DNA of 64,000 nt from positions 496,001-560,000 of the forward strand of contig NZ_CP087997.1 in the NCBI RefSeq assembly GCF_021044565.1, written 5' to 3'. Origin of the DNA: Subtercola endophyticus. GTDB lineage: Bacteria; Actinomycetota; Actinomycetes; Actinomycetales; Microbacteriaceae. Under the pieces are notes generated by a model. The model was not told the DNA's origin. It made no database searches and saw nothing but the letters and a program-made list of their open reading frames with translations. The stretch's first letter is position 1, and every line of letters begins with the position of its first letter. Of this stretch, positions 8,613-17,071 are shown one piece after another. Position numbers and translations under genes: made by a program.

Positions 8613-10160
8613 TCAGGTTCGATAGACCCGACGGTAATAGGTGCGATAGCCGAGGCCGGCGAGCACTACAACGATGGCCAGGGCGAAGGAGACTCGCGCG
8701 ACGGCGAGCGTGGGAACAAGAAGCTGGGCCGTGAGGGCAGCCGGAACGGCCATCCACTCCCACCGCCGGCTGAGCACGACGAACGGAACGAGCAGCAAGG
8801 CGTACCACGAGTAGTGCGGGGTCACGACGAGCATCGTGGTGCCGATCATGACGACCTGGCCGAGCCAGGGGTTCTCGGGGTCGGTGCGCCGCCACACCAG
8901 CACGGCGGTCACGAGCAGCAGGATGCCCGCCAGCACGATGGCGACCGGCCCCGGTGCAACGATCGAGAGCAGCGCGAACCGGCTGCCGTCGTCGTAACCC
9001 TCTTCGGCGAGGTAGCCGGGCAGAAAGCCGATCACGGCGATTCCGGTGGCGAGAACGTAGGGCACGTACAACACCGCGAAGGTCAGCATGGCGGGAATGG
9101 CGACCTTCAGCGGATGCCGGCGCAGCAGCGCGGGGGCGCCGATCACCGGCACGAGCTTCACCGCGATCGACAGGCCGAGCACCACGCCGCCGACGATGGT
9201 GCGTGCTGTGCGTGCTGTGGCTGCGCGAGAGGTGGAGGCCGCGGGTGTGAGGGCGCCGGGGTCGCGCACCGCGCCGGGCGCCGATCCTCGCGCGACGAAC
9301 AGCGTGGCGAGCAAGAGCAACAACGCCGCCAGGGCATCGACGTGGGAGTTCGTGACGGCCTCGGTCGCCACGAAGGGGCTGAAGGCCCAGAGGGCGGCCC
9401 AGCGGGCATCCATTCGCCGGCGCAGCAGAGCGAGCACGAGCACGATGCTGATGCCCACCGAGATCAGCGCGCCGGTGAGCTGAAACGGCCAGTACTCCGC
9501 GGTGGTCGGCACCCAGAACCGCACTCCGGCGAAGTACAGTTCGGCACCGGGCGGGTAGATCGTGTGCACCTGCGGGCGGTTGATGACTGTGCAGATGACC
9601 TGGAACGACGGCAGCGAGACCGAGCGCTCGATGCGCGGGCTGGTAGGGCACTGCGGATGCCCGGCGCTGTCGTTCACGGCGGGAACGAACAGCCAGGTCG
9701 TGCGAAACTGCGCCAGCGCGTCGTCGGCCGGAACGTACGTGTAGGGCGAGACGCCCTCGTTCTGCACCATGCCGTCGAGCGCGTACCGCGCGGAATCGGT
9801 GCTGGTGTTCGGCGGACCGGCCAGCGCGGCGCCCGAGAGCACGGCCGACCCGGCGATGATGAGCACGATGGCTGCTCGCCTCGGAACTCGGCGCAGCAGA
9901 AGTGCAACAGCGACGAACAGCAGCCACAGGGCGATCGTGTACCAGACGATTCCGCCGGCGTCGGAAGGATCGAAGAACCCGAGCGTCGAGACCGAGAGAA
10001 CCGTGAGTGCTGCCATGACGGCGAGCACGAGCGCCGTCAGCGCGGTGAAGGCCCGAGCGTGCGGCAGCCGCGGTGTAGCAGTGCGGGGGGCGGCGTGGGG
10101 GCTGCTGTGCGGCTCGCCCGCAGGCTGAGCGTCGGCGCTCGGATCGCGGGTATCTGGCAC
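8613..10160 (-). CDS. Polytopic membrane glycosyltransferase (GT87/DUF2029-like)
   Basis: A roughly 515-residue protein with about ten or more membrane helices. The early loop GPPNTSTDSARYALDGMVQN, the YPPGAELYF motif and the helix reading NSHVDALAALLLLLA are typical of polyprenyl-phosphate-mannose-dependent GT-C enzymes of the GT87/MptB-like kind. The start is probably GTG at 10160, because the basic, proline-rich N-terminus begins there. It has no good ribosome site; TTAGAT lies 6 bases upstream. It is divergent, with only 39 bases, from the oxidoreductase gene at 10200. It would act at the outer membrane face on cell-envelope glycans; donor and acceptor are unknown. Confidence 0.75.
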   Translation of the reverse strand: MPDTRDPSADAQPAGEPHSSPHAAPRTATPRLPHARAFTALTALVLAVMAALTVLSVSTLGFFDPSDAGGIVWYTIALWLLFVAVALLLRRVPRRAAIVLIIAGSAVLSGAALAGPPNTSTDSARYALDGMVQNEGVSPYTYVPADDALAQFRTTWLFVPAVNDSAGHPQCPTSPRIERSVSLPSFQVICTVINRPQVHTIYPPGAELYFAGVRFWVPTTAEYWPFQLTGALISVGISIVLVLALLRRRMDARWAALWAFSPFVATEAVTNSHVDALAALLLLLATLFVARGSAPGAVRDPGALTPAASTSRAATARTARTIVGGVVLGLSIAVKLVPVIGAPALLRRHPLKVAIPAMLTFAVLYVPYVLATGIAVIGFLPGYLAEEGYDDGSRFALLSIVAPGPVAIVLAGILLLVTAVLVWRRTDPENPWLGQVVMIGTTMLVVTPHYSWYALLLVPFVVLSRRWEWMAVPAALTAQLLVPTLAVARVSFALAIVVVLAGLGYRTYYRRVYRT

Positions 10161-10199
10161 GGCCCTATCTAAACACCCTGCCGCTCCGAATACGGGAAC

Positions 10200-11636
10200 A
10201 TGCAGCAACAGCCTGTGCGACGTCTGCTTCTGAACATGCAGCGGGCGGTCGCAGCCCCCACGCGTAACCCTCGGCTCGCCGTGGTGCTCGGCCGACTTCT
10301 CGCGACGGCATTTCTGATCTGCTTCGCCACGGGGCTCTACAGCCACTTCTTGCAGCAGCCGCTGCCGTGGATGCGCTTTCCCACGTGGCCGGCGAACCTC
10401 TACCAGGTGACGCAGGGCATCCACATCACCGCGGGCATCGCGTGTTTTCCGCTGATCTTCGGCAAGCTGTACACCGTCTTTCCGAACCTCTTTCAGACGC
10501 CGCCAGTAACGGGGCTCAAGGGCCTGCTCGAGCGCGGGTCGATCGCGCTGTTCGTCGGAGCCTCGCTCGTCGAGATCGTGATCGGGCTGCTCAATACGTA
10601 CCAGTTCTACCCGTGGCCGTTCGGGTTTCGCGAGACGCACTTTGCGCTCTCGTTCGTCATCATCGGGTCGCTGGCCATTCACATCGGGGTGAAGCTGCCC
10701 ATCATCGCGACGTACTGGCGCAAGCGCGACGGGTACGCGCCGGCTCTCGCGCAGTCAGCCGAAGAGCAGGCGCTGGTGGATGCTCCGCTCATCGACGCCG
10801 TACCGCCGGCCCTGCAGGCGGCACCCGGTGTGCGGCAGGCCGCGGGCCTCACCGGGCGGCTGTTCCGCTGGATCGACTCGACGCCGTCGCTGGATGACGT
10901 TGCGCCCGAAGACGTTGCGCCCGAAGAGGTGGTGGCCGAAGAGGTGGTGCCCGAAGAGGTGGCGCTCAGCGAGACAGCGCCGGCCGACGGCATCGACCCC
11001 GATCTGCAATCGGATGCGACGGAGCCCCAGTCGCGGGCATCCGTCAGCCGACGTGCGTTTCTGATCACGATCGGTGCGTCGGTGGCTGCAGTCGTTCTGC
11101 TCACCGCCGGTCAGTCGTTCGCTTTTCTGCGCCCGTTCAACGTGTTCGCGCCGCGCGAGAAGGGCATCGGCCCGAACCAGTTGCCGATCAACCGCACGGC
11201 GGCGGCGGCGCAGGTCACGAAGACGGCCGTCGATCCCGCGTGGGTGCTGACCGTGTCGAACGGGTCGCGCTCGCAGACGTTCTCGCGGGCATCCCTGCTC
11301 GCCCTGCCGCAGACCACGGTCGACCTGCCTATCTCGTGCGTGGAGGGGTGGAGCCAGATGGCGACGTGGAGCGGCGTGCGCCTGCAGAGTCTCGTCGCCA
11401 TGGTCGGGGCGAGCCCTGACTCGGCGCTCACCCTGACGAGCCTCGAGAAAGAGGGCGGTTACCGTGTCACGCAGATGGGCTCGGAGTACGTCAGCGACCC
11501 CACGACTCTCGTTGCTCTCACGCTCAACGGTGAGACGCTCGACATCGACCACGGGTTTCCGGCACGCATGATCGCGCCCGGCCGGCCCGGAGTGCTGCAG
11601 ACCAAATGGCTGAGTTCGCTGGAGGTAACCTCGTGA
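10200..11636 (+). CDS. Cytochrome b561-like / molybdopterin oxidoreductase fusion
   Basis: A 478-residue fusion. The N-terminal third has about four membrane helices with histidines in GLYSHFL, QGIHIT and RETHFALSF, as in b561-type haem proteins. A low-complexity acidic linker follows (five 15-base repeats at 10896-10970). After a SRRAFL twin-arginine-like helix near 285 comes a sulfite-oxidase-type Mo-cofactor domain with LPISCVEGWS, where Cys380 is the expected molybdenum ligand, then GFPARMIAPGRPG. It probably passes electrons between an extracytoplasmic substrate and the membrane quinone pool. The gene is followed by the next with a GTGA overlap. The substrate is unknown. Confidence 0.85.
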   Translation: MQQQPVRRLLLNMQRAVAAPTRNPRLAVVLGRLLATAFLICFATGLYSHFLQQPLPWMRFPTWPANLYQVTQGIHITAGIACFPLIFGKLYTVFPNLFQTPPVTGLKGLLERGSIALFVGASLVEIVIGLLNTYQFYPWPFGFRETHFALSFVIIGSLAIHIGVKLPIIATYWRKRDGYAPALAQSAEEQALVDAPLIDAVPPALQAAPGVRQAAGLTGRLFRWIDSTPSLDDVAPEDVAPEEVVAEEVVPEEVALSETAPADGIDPDLQSDATEPQSRASVSRRAFLITIGASVAAVVLLTAGQSFAFLRPFNVFAPREKGIGPNQLPINRTAAAAQVTKTAVDPAWVLTVSNGSRSQTFSRASLLALPQTTVDLPISCVEGWSQMATWSGVRLQSLVAMVGASPDSALTLTSLEKEGGYRVTQMGSEYVSDPTTLVALTLNGETLDIDHGFPARMIAPGRPGVLQTKWLSSLEVTS

Positions 11637-12112
11637 CCGAATCGCGACTGACCGAACCGCAGATCGTCGTATCGCCGGCGATGGCGCGAGTGCGGGTGCT
11701 GCTCATCGGCGCGGGTGCGGCAGTGCTGGTGCTCGGCGCCGTGGTGCTTTTTGCGCTGCAGAGCCCCATGGCCATTCTCGGTGTCGTGGCGTGGTTGCTC
11801 GGTGCGATCATTCTGCACGACGCCGTGCTGTCGCCCATCGTGCTCGGCGTCAGCGTGCTGGCCCGGCGCGCCGGGCGCCGGGTTTCGCGCGTGGTGCTGC
11901 TGATCATCCAGGGTGCCGTCATCGTAGGAGCCATTCTGACGCTGCTCGTGGTGCCCGAGATCTACGCCAAGACGCTAGGCCCGGCGCCCACCGTTCTGCC
12001 GTTCGACTACGTTCTACGGCTCGCGCTGATGTGGCTCGCCCTCATCGTGGTGACCGCCGCCGTCTGCGTGCTGTACCTGCGCCGCGCTCGCGCTACGGCC
12101 GCCCGCGGTTGA
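11633..12112 (+). CDS. Small four-helix membrane protein, partner of the oxidoreductase
   Basis: This 159-residue protein has about four membrane helices (roughly 25-50, 55-78, 95-118, 130-152) and no soluble domain. The GTG at 11633 is preceded by GGAGGT at ideal spacing and overlaps the oxidoreductase stop as GTGA, so the two are co-translated. I know no functional assignment. The tight coupling suggests a structural or assembly partner of the Mo-oxidoreductase. Confidence 0.75.
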   Translation: MTESRLTEPQIVVSPAMARVRVLLIGAGAAVLVLGAVVLFALQSPMAILGVVAWLLGAIILHDAVLSPIVLGVSVLARRAGRRVSRVVLLIIQGAVIVGAILTLLVVPEIYAKTLGPAPTVLPFDYVLRLALMWLALIVVTAAVCVLYLRRARATAARG

Positions 12113-12113
12113 G

Positions 12114-12172
12114 TTCGCGCGTCGTTTTCGGCCGCAAAAAGCCTCGGAATGCGGCCAAAACCGACGCGCGAA
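12114..12172. terminator. Long hairpin between convergent genes
   Basis: Arms of 22 bases (12114-12135 and 12151-12172, 20 of 22 paired) enclose a 15-base loop. They contain T-rich and A-rich tracts and lie just beyond the stop at 12112, facing the LCP gene that ends at 12196. It can serve as a terminator in both directions. Confidence 0.7.
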
Positions 12173-12195
12173 ACGGGTGACCGGATGCCCGCGAG

Positions 12196-13479
12196 CTAGT
12201 TGTTGCCGACGGTGCAGGTCTCTTCGGCCGCCGTCTGCCCGCTCACGTTGGTGGGCAGCGCCACCGAGGTGTCGGTCGGAGTCGGAGTCGAGGTGTCACC
12301 CGGCGTCGCCGTGTCGGTGGGCGTCGTCGTGTCGGCCGGAGCCGACGTATCGGTCGGGGCGGGCGTCGCGGTCGTCGACGGATCGGCTACCGCCGCGCGA
12401 CCCACGCCACCGGTCAGCGTCAGCGGCGAATCGCTCGCCAGCGCCGCATTCAGCACGGCGACCGAGGCATCATCGGCGATGACGCGGTTCACATCGTCGG
12501 GGTCGGTGATGACCGGATACTGCACGAAGACGAGATTGCTCAGGCTGACGTTCTTGAGTGCGAGAGCGATCGCGACCATGGCCGCCGGGTCTTTCAGCGT
12601 GGTCGAGAAGGTCATGTTCTCAACGGCCGCGTTCGCCAGCGAGAACAGCGCGATGGGGTTCGCCAGCACGCCGGCGCTGGTGATCTTGCGCATCAACGCC
12701 GAGAGAAAGACCTGCTGGTTGCTGATGCGTCCGAGGTCGCTGCCGTCGCCGACACCGTGTCGGCTGCGCACGAACGCCAAGGCCTGGTCGCCGACCAGCG
12801 TCTGCTGACCGGCCGCGAGGTCGAGGCCCGTGAACGGGTCGGTGACCGCTGTCGCGAGGCACACGCTGACACCGCCGACAGCATTCGACATGGCGATGAC
12901 GCCGTCGAAGCTGATCTCGGCGGCATACGCGATCTTGAGTCCCGTGAGCGCTTCGGCCGTCAGAACGGTGCACGCTAAGCCCCCACGCGAAAGGGTGGTG
13001 TTGAACATCGCCGCGTCGGTTCCGCTGACGGTACCGCCGTCACCATTCGGGTCGGGGCAGTCGGGAACCGCGGTGATGAGGTCACGCGGAATGCTGATGA
13101 CCGTGGCGTTCGTGTGGTCTGCCGAGATGTGCAGCACCATCGTCACGTCGTTATTACCCGCACCAGATGATGCGTCTTGGTTCGCCGCGTCACTGAACGC
13201 GTCGCCCTGGTCGGTTCGCGTGTCGGTTCCGGCCAGCAGCAGGTTCACGCCGCCCTCGATGGCGCCGACACTCGGAATAGCAGCGGCCGTCGCGTTGGGG
13301 TCGGCGAGCTGGATGCCCGGGCCGATCTTGCTCAGCGTCTGGTACACAGCGATCGCAGCGACCGACGTCGAACTCACCGCGAAGACCACGACGACGGCCA
13401 CCAAGATCTTCAGAAAGGTGCCGATGGGGCTCTGAGAGGGGCGTTTCGAGTGCTTGAGCGGCGAGTGTGGGGAAGTCAT
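12196..13479 (-). CDS. LytR-CpsA-Psr (LCP) family cell-wall ligase
   Basis: This 427-residue protein has one N-terminal membrane helix (about 21-46) and an extracytoplasmic LCP domain with LLLAGTDTR (80-88), ISIPRDL (128-134) and FVRSRHGVGDGSDLGRISNQ, the arginine-rich motif that binds the polyprenyl pyrophosphate. The last 60 residues are a Pro/Thr/Asp repeat. LCP enzymes attach teichoic-acid-like or other glycans from lipid carriers to peptidoglycan. The ATG at 13479 has only a weak ribosome site. It sits next to glycosyltransferase and methyltransferase genes, supporting a role in envelope glycan attachment. Confidence 0.9.
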   Translation of the reverse strand: MTSPHSPLKHSKRPSQSPIGTFLKILVAVVVVFAVSSTSVAAIAVYQTLSKIGPGIQLADPNATAAAIPSVGAIEGGVNLLLAGTDTRTDQGDAFSDAANQDASSGAGNNDVTMVLHISADHTNATVISIPRDLITAVPDCPDPNGDGGTVSGTDAAMFNTTLSRGGLACTVLTAEALTGLKIAYAAEISFDGVIAMSNAVGGVSVCLATAVTDPFTGLDLAAGQQTLVGDQALAFVRSRHGVGDGSDLGRISNQQVFLSALMRKITSAGVLANPIALFSLANAAVENMTFSTTLKDPAAMVAIALALKNVSLSNLVFVQYPVITDPDDVNRVIADDASVAVLNAALASDSPLTLTGGVGRAAVADPSTTATPAPTDTSAPADTTTPTDTATPGDTSTPTPTDTSVALPTNVSGQTAAEETCTVGNN

Positions 13480-13607
13480 ATGCGTCGGCCGGAATGCCCT
13501 CTCGTTACGGTCGGTGATTTCACCATGTTGCCGTACGAGCGTATGAATTTCGGTTCAAACAGGCGTTTCCGCTGCAAATTCCTTGACAAGTCCCAGTTTT
13601 TGCGATG

Positions 13608-14315
13608 TTACGAGCGCATCAGTCTCGCGAAGCTGCGACCCTGTCGCTGCCAGCTCTCGCTCACCCGCAACCCGGCACCGGATGCACGGCGTTCCAACGC
13701 CGTCACGCCGATCTCGCTCCAGGGAAAGAGGTCGCTTGCGGTTCCGTCGTCTCCGACGACGCGGCAGTCGAAGGAGCGATCCAGCTGCGGATCGTTGTGC
13801 ACCTCGACGAGCGCGCATCCGGTGGCAGAGAGCAGCTCTGCGCACCGCCGCAACAGAGCGGAGGGATCGCCGCCGATACCGATGTTTCCGTCGACGAGAA
13901 GCACGGTCATCCACTCGCCTTCGTGCGGCAGTGTGTCGAAGACCGACGCGCGCAGGGCGGGGATGCCCGACCTCCGTGCGAGGTCGACGGCGGCCTGCGA
14001 CACATCGACGCCGAGGGCGGCGTATCCGATGGTCAGAGCGGCCGCCACCATACGACCGGGGCCGCAGCCGATGTCGAGCAGCGGGCCGGAGCCTTCTTCG
14101 ATGAGGCTCATGTCGGTGGCGTCGGCGCCGCTGCTCCAGCGGCGAACATCCATCACCGCGGTGTCGACGAGACGGTCGTCGGCCACCAGGCGCAGCAGCC
14201 CGCTGTTCTGCAGGGCACGCGTGTAGGGCTCGCCGCCGCCGCTGCCGAAGGTGGCTGGGGAGGGCGCGGCTCCGGTCACGGGCGTGATGCCGGTCACGGG
14301 CGTGATGCCCGTCAC
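13608..14315 (-). CDS. Class I SAM-dependent methyltransferase
   Basis: This 235-residue protein has the glycine-rich SAM motif LLDIGCGPGR (about 79-88), then GVDVSQAAVDLA and the expected acidic residue LLVDGNIG. The substrate is unknown; the neighbours suggest a sugar or lipid intermediate. The start is uncertain. An 18-base tandem repeat gives in-frame GTGs at 14315, 14297 and 14279, encoding VTGITP repeats. The first overlaps the upstream stop as GTGA, which favours 14315. Confidence 0.85.
   Translation of the reverse strand: MTGITPVTGITPVTGAAPSPATFGSGGGEPYTRALQNSGLLRLVADDRLVDTAVMDVRRWSSGADATDMSLIEEGSGPLLDIGCGPGRMVAAALTIGYAALGVDVSQAAVDLARRSGIPALRASVFDTLPHEGEWMTVLLVDGNIGIGGDPSALLRRCAELLSATGCALVEVHNDPQLDRSFDCRVVGDDGTASDLFPWSEIGVTALERRASGAGLRVSESWQRQGRSFARLMRS
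14276..14315 (-). repeat. 18-bp tandem repeat spanning the methyltransferase start
   Basis: About 2.2 copies of GTGACCGGCATCACGCCC stand at the 5' end of the methyltransferase gene, each beginning with GTG in frame. Copy-number change would alter the number of VTGITP units and of possible start codons without breaking the frame. Confidence 0.75.
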
Positions 14316-15016
14316 GGCCGCGCCGCCGTGTGGGCGACGACCGGGCGGGTGGCCGGTGCGGGCACGAGTTCGGGGGCGCGCACGGCCGCGGCGAACGCCC
14401 GCGCGAAGCGTGAGTGCGGCGCGAGGGCGGCGACGTCGACCGCATCGGCGAACGTGTCAACATCGATCAGCTCGGAGAGCAGCGACACCTCGAGACCAGC
14501 GTCGAGCAGGCGCTCGAGCTGAACGCGCCCGGTGTTGTGCTGTGACATGGCGACGCCGCGGATGTGGTCGCCGTCGGGGTGGGTCATTCCAAGCGCCCAG
14601 AATCCGCCGTCGTTCGCGAACCCGAGCCAGGCGCTGGCCGCATCGCCGTGCTGTGCGGCCAGCTGCATGCCCCGTGCCGCCGCATTCAGGTCGGCCGCGG
14701 TCAGCTGGGGCGTGTCCATGCCGACGAGAAGCGTCGGCCCCGTGCACTGGTCGAAGATCGCGGCGAGCCGGGTGTCGAGACCGCCGCAGGCCTGCTGAAT
14801 GATTTCGAAGCCATCTGCCTCGTCGGGAGCGTTGTCTGGGTTGCCGTCGAAGGCCAGAATCCGACGAGTCGCCGCAATGTGATTGACGGCTTCGAGGGTG
14901 TCGGTGAGGCTCGCGAACGCTACGGATGCGGCCTGCTCGTAACTCAAAGCGGGCGTGAGCCGGGTCTTCACTCGGCCGGGAACGCACTCTTTGGCGATAA
15001 CGACAACGGTGAGCAT
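14312..15016 (-). CDS. DUF2064 family protein (TIGR04282-like, nucleotidyltransferase fold)
   Basis: The 234-residue product starts MLTVVVIAKECVPGRVKTRL, typical of DUF2064 proteins, which have a GT-A/nucleotidyltransferase fold. VGMDTPQLT carries the metal-binding acidic residue of the fold. The ATG at 15016 has CAGGAGAC 6 bases upstream. It overlaps the methyltransferase gene by 4 bases. In related genomes this family often sits beside a GT2 gene and a methyltransferase, the same company as here. The activity is not established to my knowledge; sugar-nucleotide chemistry is the likely area. Confidence 0.8.
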   Translation of the reverse strand: MLTVVVIAKECVPGRVKTRLTPALSYEQAASVAFASLTDTLEAVNHIAATRRILAFDGNPDNAPDEADGFEIIQQACGGLDTRLAAIFDQCTGPTLLVGMDTPQLTAADLNAAARGMQLAAQHGDAASAWLGFANDGGFWALGMTHPDGDHIRGVAMSQHNTGRVQLERLLDAGLEVSLLSELIDVDTFADAVDVAALAPHSRFARAFAAAVRAPELVPAPATRPVVAHTAARP

Positions 15017-15109
15017 GGTGTCTCCTGACGATTGATGAAGAACACCTGCATGCATCCCTCGGCATATGTTCGGAGCGGAGATGGGGATGGATGGTTCGGC
15101 CAGCGGTCA

Positions 15110-15125
15110 CTGTGCAAACGCACAG
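15110..15125. promoter_or_regulatory. Operator-like palindrome CTGTGC-AAAC-GCACAG
   Basis: This is the second copy of the 16-base palindrome found at 6906-6921. It lies about 95 bases upstream of the DUF2064 gene start and 288 bases upstream of the HNH gene. Confidence 0.45.
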
Positions 15126-15382
15126 GGAGCGGGGAGGAGATGGCTCTCGAAACCCTCGCCGTTCGCCATTTCGCGCTCGTTCGATCGTTGGTGCAATCGC
15201 ACGCTCTTGGTGACCGTCTCGGGGAGGTGACGGGCGGGTTTCGGTGTCGGTGGGTGGTGGTATTTGTGGTGGTGCGGTAGGTCGTTTGGTGGCAAGCCCG
15301 GTAGGGCGCGGCAGCCCGGGATGCCCGGGGTGGGTGTTTCGGGGTGCGGATTCCCGTGGTGCGGTGCCACTTTGGTAATGAG

Positions 15383-15406
15383 AATACCTCGGTATTGTGG
15401 TATGAT
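15383..15406 (+). promoter_or_regulatory. Extended -10 promoter with embedded palindrome, HNH gene
   Basis: TGGTATGAT at 15398-15406 is a perfect extended -10 element (TGn-TATGAT). It ends 6 bases before the ATG at 15413, so the transcript should begin at or next to the start codon. Directly upstream, AATACC-TC-GGTATT (15383-15396) is a perfect palindrome in the place of the spacer, where a repressor would block RNA polymerase. No good -35 is visible, as expected for an extended -10 promoter. Confidence 0.6.
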
Positions 15407-15412
15407 CGGTCT

Positions 15413-17026
15413 ATGTCCGCAACACCTCCCAACACCCCTGGCAGCACCGCCGGCGGCCCCCACGATCCCGACGTGGCCGATGCCGCGCGGGTGTCGTTGG
15501 GTGTGCTGTTGGCGGAGGCGGCCCGGGCGTGTGGTGAGTGTGGGGTGTTCCGGGCTGCCGCGCCCTGCGGGCTTGCCGACGAAGAATTGTTGGCCGGTCT
15601 GGTTGCGGTGGAGCGGCTGGGCAGGCTGGTAGACGGGTTACGTACGCAGGTGGCCGGAGATGTCGCCGACCGCAGCAGACACGAACTCGGTGAAGAGTCA
15701 CTCGCACGCAAACAAGGGTTCGCGAACGCCGTCGAACTGATTGTCGCGTCAACGTCGGTGTCGCGGTCGACAGCTCGGGCGCGAACGAAGCTCGGTGCGC
15801 AGGTGCTGCCCTCGGTCGTGGTTGGGATGCCTGTCCCGTCGCAGTTCCCGGAGGTCGAAGACGCTCTGCGGTCGGGTCTGATCGGTGTCGACACCGCCGA
15901 CGCGATCGTTCGCCCGCTGTCGGAGGCTGCGCCGAACTGCGGCACCGAGGAGATCCGTGCGGTCGAGCGGCGACTCGTTGAGTGGGCTGTTGACGGGGTC
16001 GGTGGGGTGGGGTTCGGTGCGGATGATATTCGTGGGCTCGCTGTCCGGGCGAGAGAGTCGCTCGACGCTGACGGCGCCGAACCGCGGTACAAAGACTTGG
16101 AAACGAAACGCGGTCTGACATTCTCGAACACCCGCTCAGGGTGCATCCGTGTGAACGGGGTGTTGACGCCGGAGCAGGGCGGGGTGTGGATGGCGGTTGA
16201 TCACGCGATCTCCAGCCCCCGCGTCGCCGGACACATCCCGTTCGACCCCGGCACACCCCATGCCGACACGGGAGCCGGCACCCTCGCCGCCACCACCGCC
16301 ACGGCCACCGCCATTGATGCTGACGCTGAGGCGGTGGCTGATGCGGAGGCGGTAGCGGTGGATACGCGTACTTTGCCGCAGCGTCGGGTGGATGTGTTCA
16401 CGGAAGTCATCCGGGTCGCCGCAGGCTTGTCGGGGATGCCGCAGATCAACGGTGCACGGCCGGTGCTGAACATCCACGCCACCCTCGACGACGTCGTCAG
16501 TGGGCGTGGGGTGGGCTGGATCGACGGCATCGACGAACCCGTGCCCGCGTCCGTTGTCGCGCAGACTCTCTGCCACGCCGACATCGTCACGACCGTGTTC
16601 GGAGCGCACGGGGAAGTGCTGCACCTCGGGAAAACGAGGCGCCTGTTCAGTGCCGCGCAGAACCGTGCGTTGGCGAATCGTGATGGCGGGTGTGTGTGGA
16701 AGGGCTGTAACCGGCCCCCGCAGTTCTGCGAGAGCCACCATGTCGTGGACTGGAAAGACGACTCCCACATGCTTGGTGTGACGGATGTGTGTAACGGGGC
16801 GTTGTTGTGCAAGTTCCACCACAACCATCTCCACACGGCCGACTGGCGGCTGGTCATGGTGGATGGGGTGCCGCATCTGATTCCACCGAAATGGGTCGAC
16901 CATCAACAACGACCCCAGAGATGCCGACAAACATCAGACCGCCTCACCAACCCCGACCCACCGACGGTCTTCAACCCACGAAAACGCGGCGCACCCCCGC
17001 GCCCGAGATTCACCGACGCCGAATAG
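15413..17026 (+). CDS. 13E12-repeat family protein: DUF222 plus HNH endonuclease domain
   Basis: A 537-residue protein with an N-terminal DUF222 region (about 30-400) and a C-terminal HNH nuclease domain: CVWKGC, then CESHHVVDW, then LLCKFHHNHLHTADW, giving the two cysteine pairs and the His-Asn-His core. An Ala/Asp/Thr-rich spacer lies near 280-320. The family is widespread and multicopy in actinobacteria (13E12 repeats in mycobacteria); the role is unproven but a mobile or selfish nuclease is often suspected. It faces against the flanking glycan operon and separates the GT2 gene from the DUF2064 gene. The start is leaderless (see promoter). Confidence 0.92.
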   Translation: MSATPPNTPGSTAGGPHDPDVADAARVSLGVLLAEAARACGECGVFRAAAPCGLADEELLAGLVAVERLGRLVDGLRTQVAGDVADRSRHELGEESLARKQGFANAVELIVASTSVSRSTARARTKLGAQVLPSVVVGMPVPSQFPEVEDALRSGLIGVDTADAIVRPLSEAAPNCGTEEIRAVERRLVEWAVDGVGGVGFGADDIRGLAVRARESLDADGAEPRYKDLETKRGLTFSNTRSGCIRVNGVLTPEQGGVWMAVDHAISSPRVAGHIPFDPGTPHADTGAGTLAATTATATAIDADAEAVADAEAVAVDTRTLPQRRVDVFTEVIRVAAGLSGMPQINGARPVLNIHATLDDVVSGRGVGWIDGIDEPVPASVVAQTLCHADIVTTVFGAHGEVLHLGKTRRLFSAAQNRALANRDGGCVWKGCNRPPQFCESHHVVDWKDDSHMLGVTDVCNGALLCKFHHNHLHTADWRLVMVDGVPHLIPPKWVDHQQRPQRCRQTSDRLTNPDPPTVFNPRKRGAPPRPRFTDAE

Positions 17027-17071
17027 CCGACGGGCGCCCCCGCGCCGAAGGCCAAGCCCCCGCGCGCAGAG

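Larger units (their letters stand above)
15017..15412. other. Intergenic region between the DUF2064 gene and the HNH gene
   Basis: 396 bases without a convincing gene. It holds the ribosome site of the minus-strand gene at its left end, the palindrome CTGTGC-AAAC-GCACAG at 15110-15125, a G/T-rich stretch from 15235 to 15360 unlike the surrounding DNA, and the promoter of the HNH gene at its right end. A plus-strand frame at 15032-15280 has no family match and no properly spaced ribosome site, and I do not call it. Confidence 0.5.

Noticed and set aside
8568-10172. Plus-strand frame of 534 codons opposite the GT87-like gene
   Set aside because: It has the hydrophilic Arg/Gly/His-rich composition typical of shadows, while the minus strand encodes a regular set of membrane helices.
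15032-15280. Possible 82-codon plus-strand gene between the DUF2064 and HNH genes
   Set aside because: No family resemblance, no properly spaced ribosome site, and composition changes along its length. It may be the edge of the inserted element rather than a gene.
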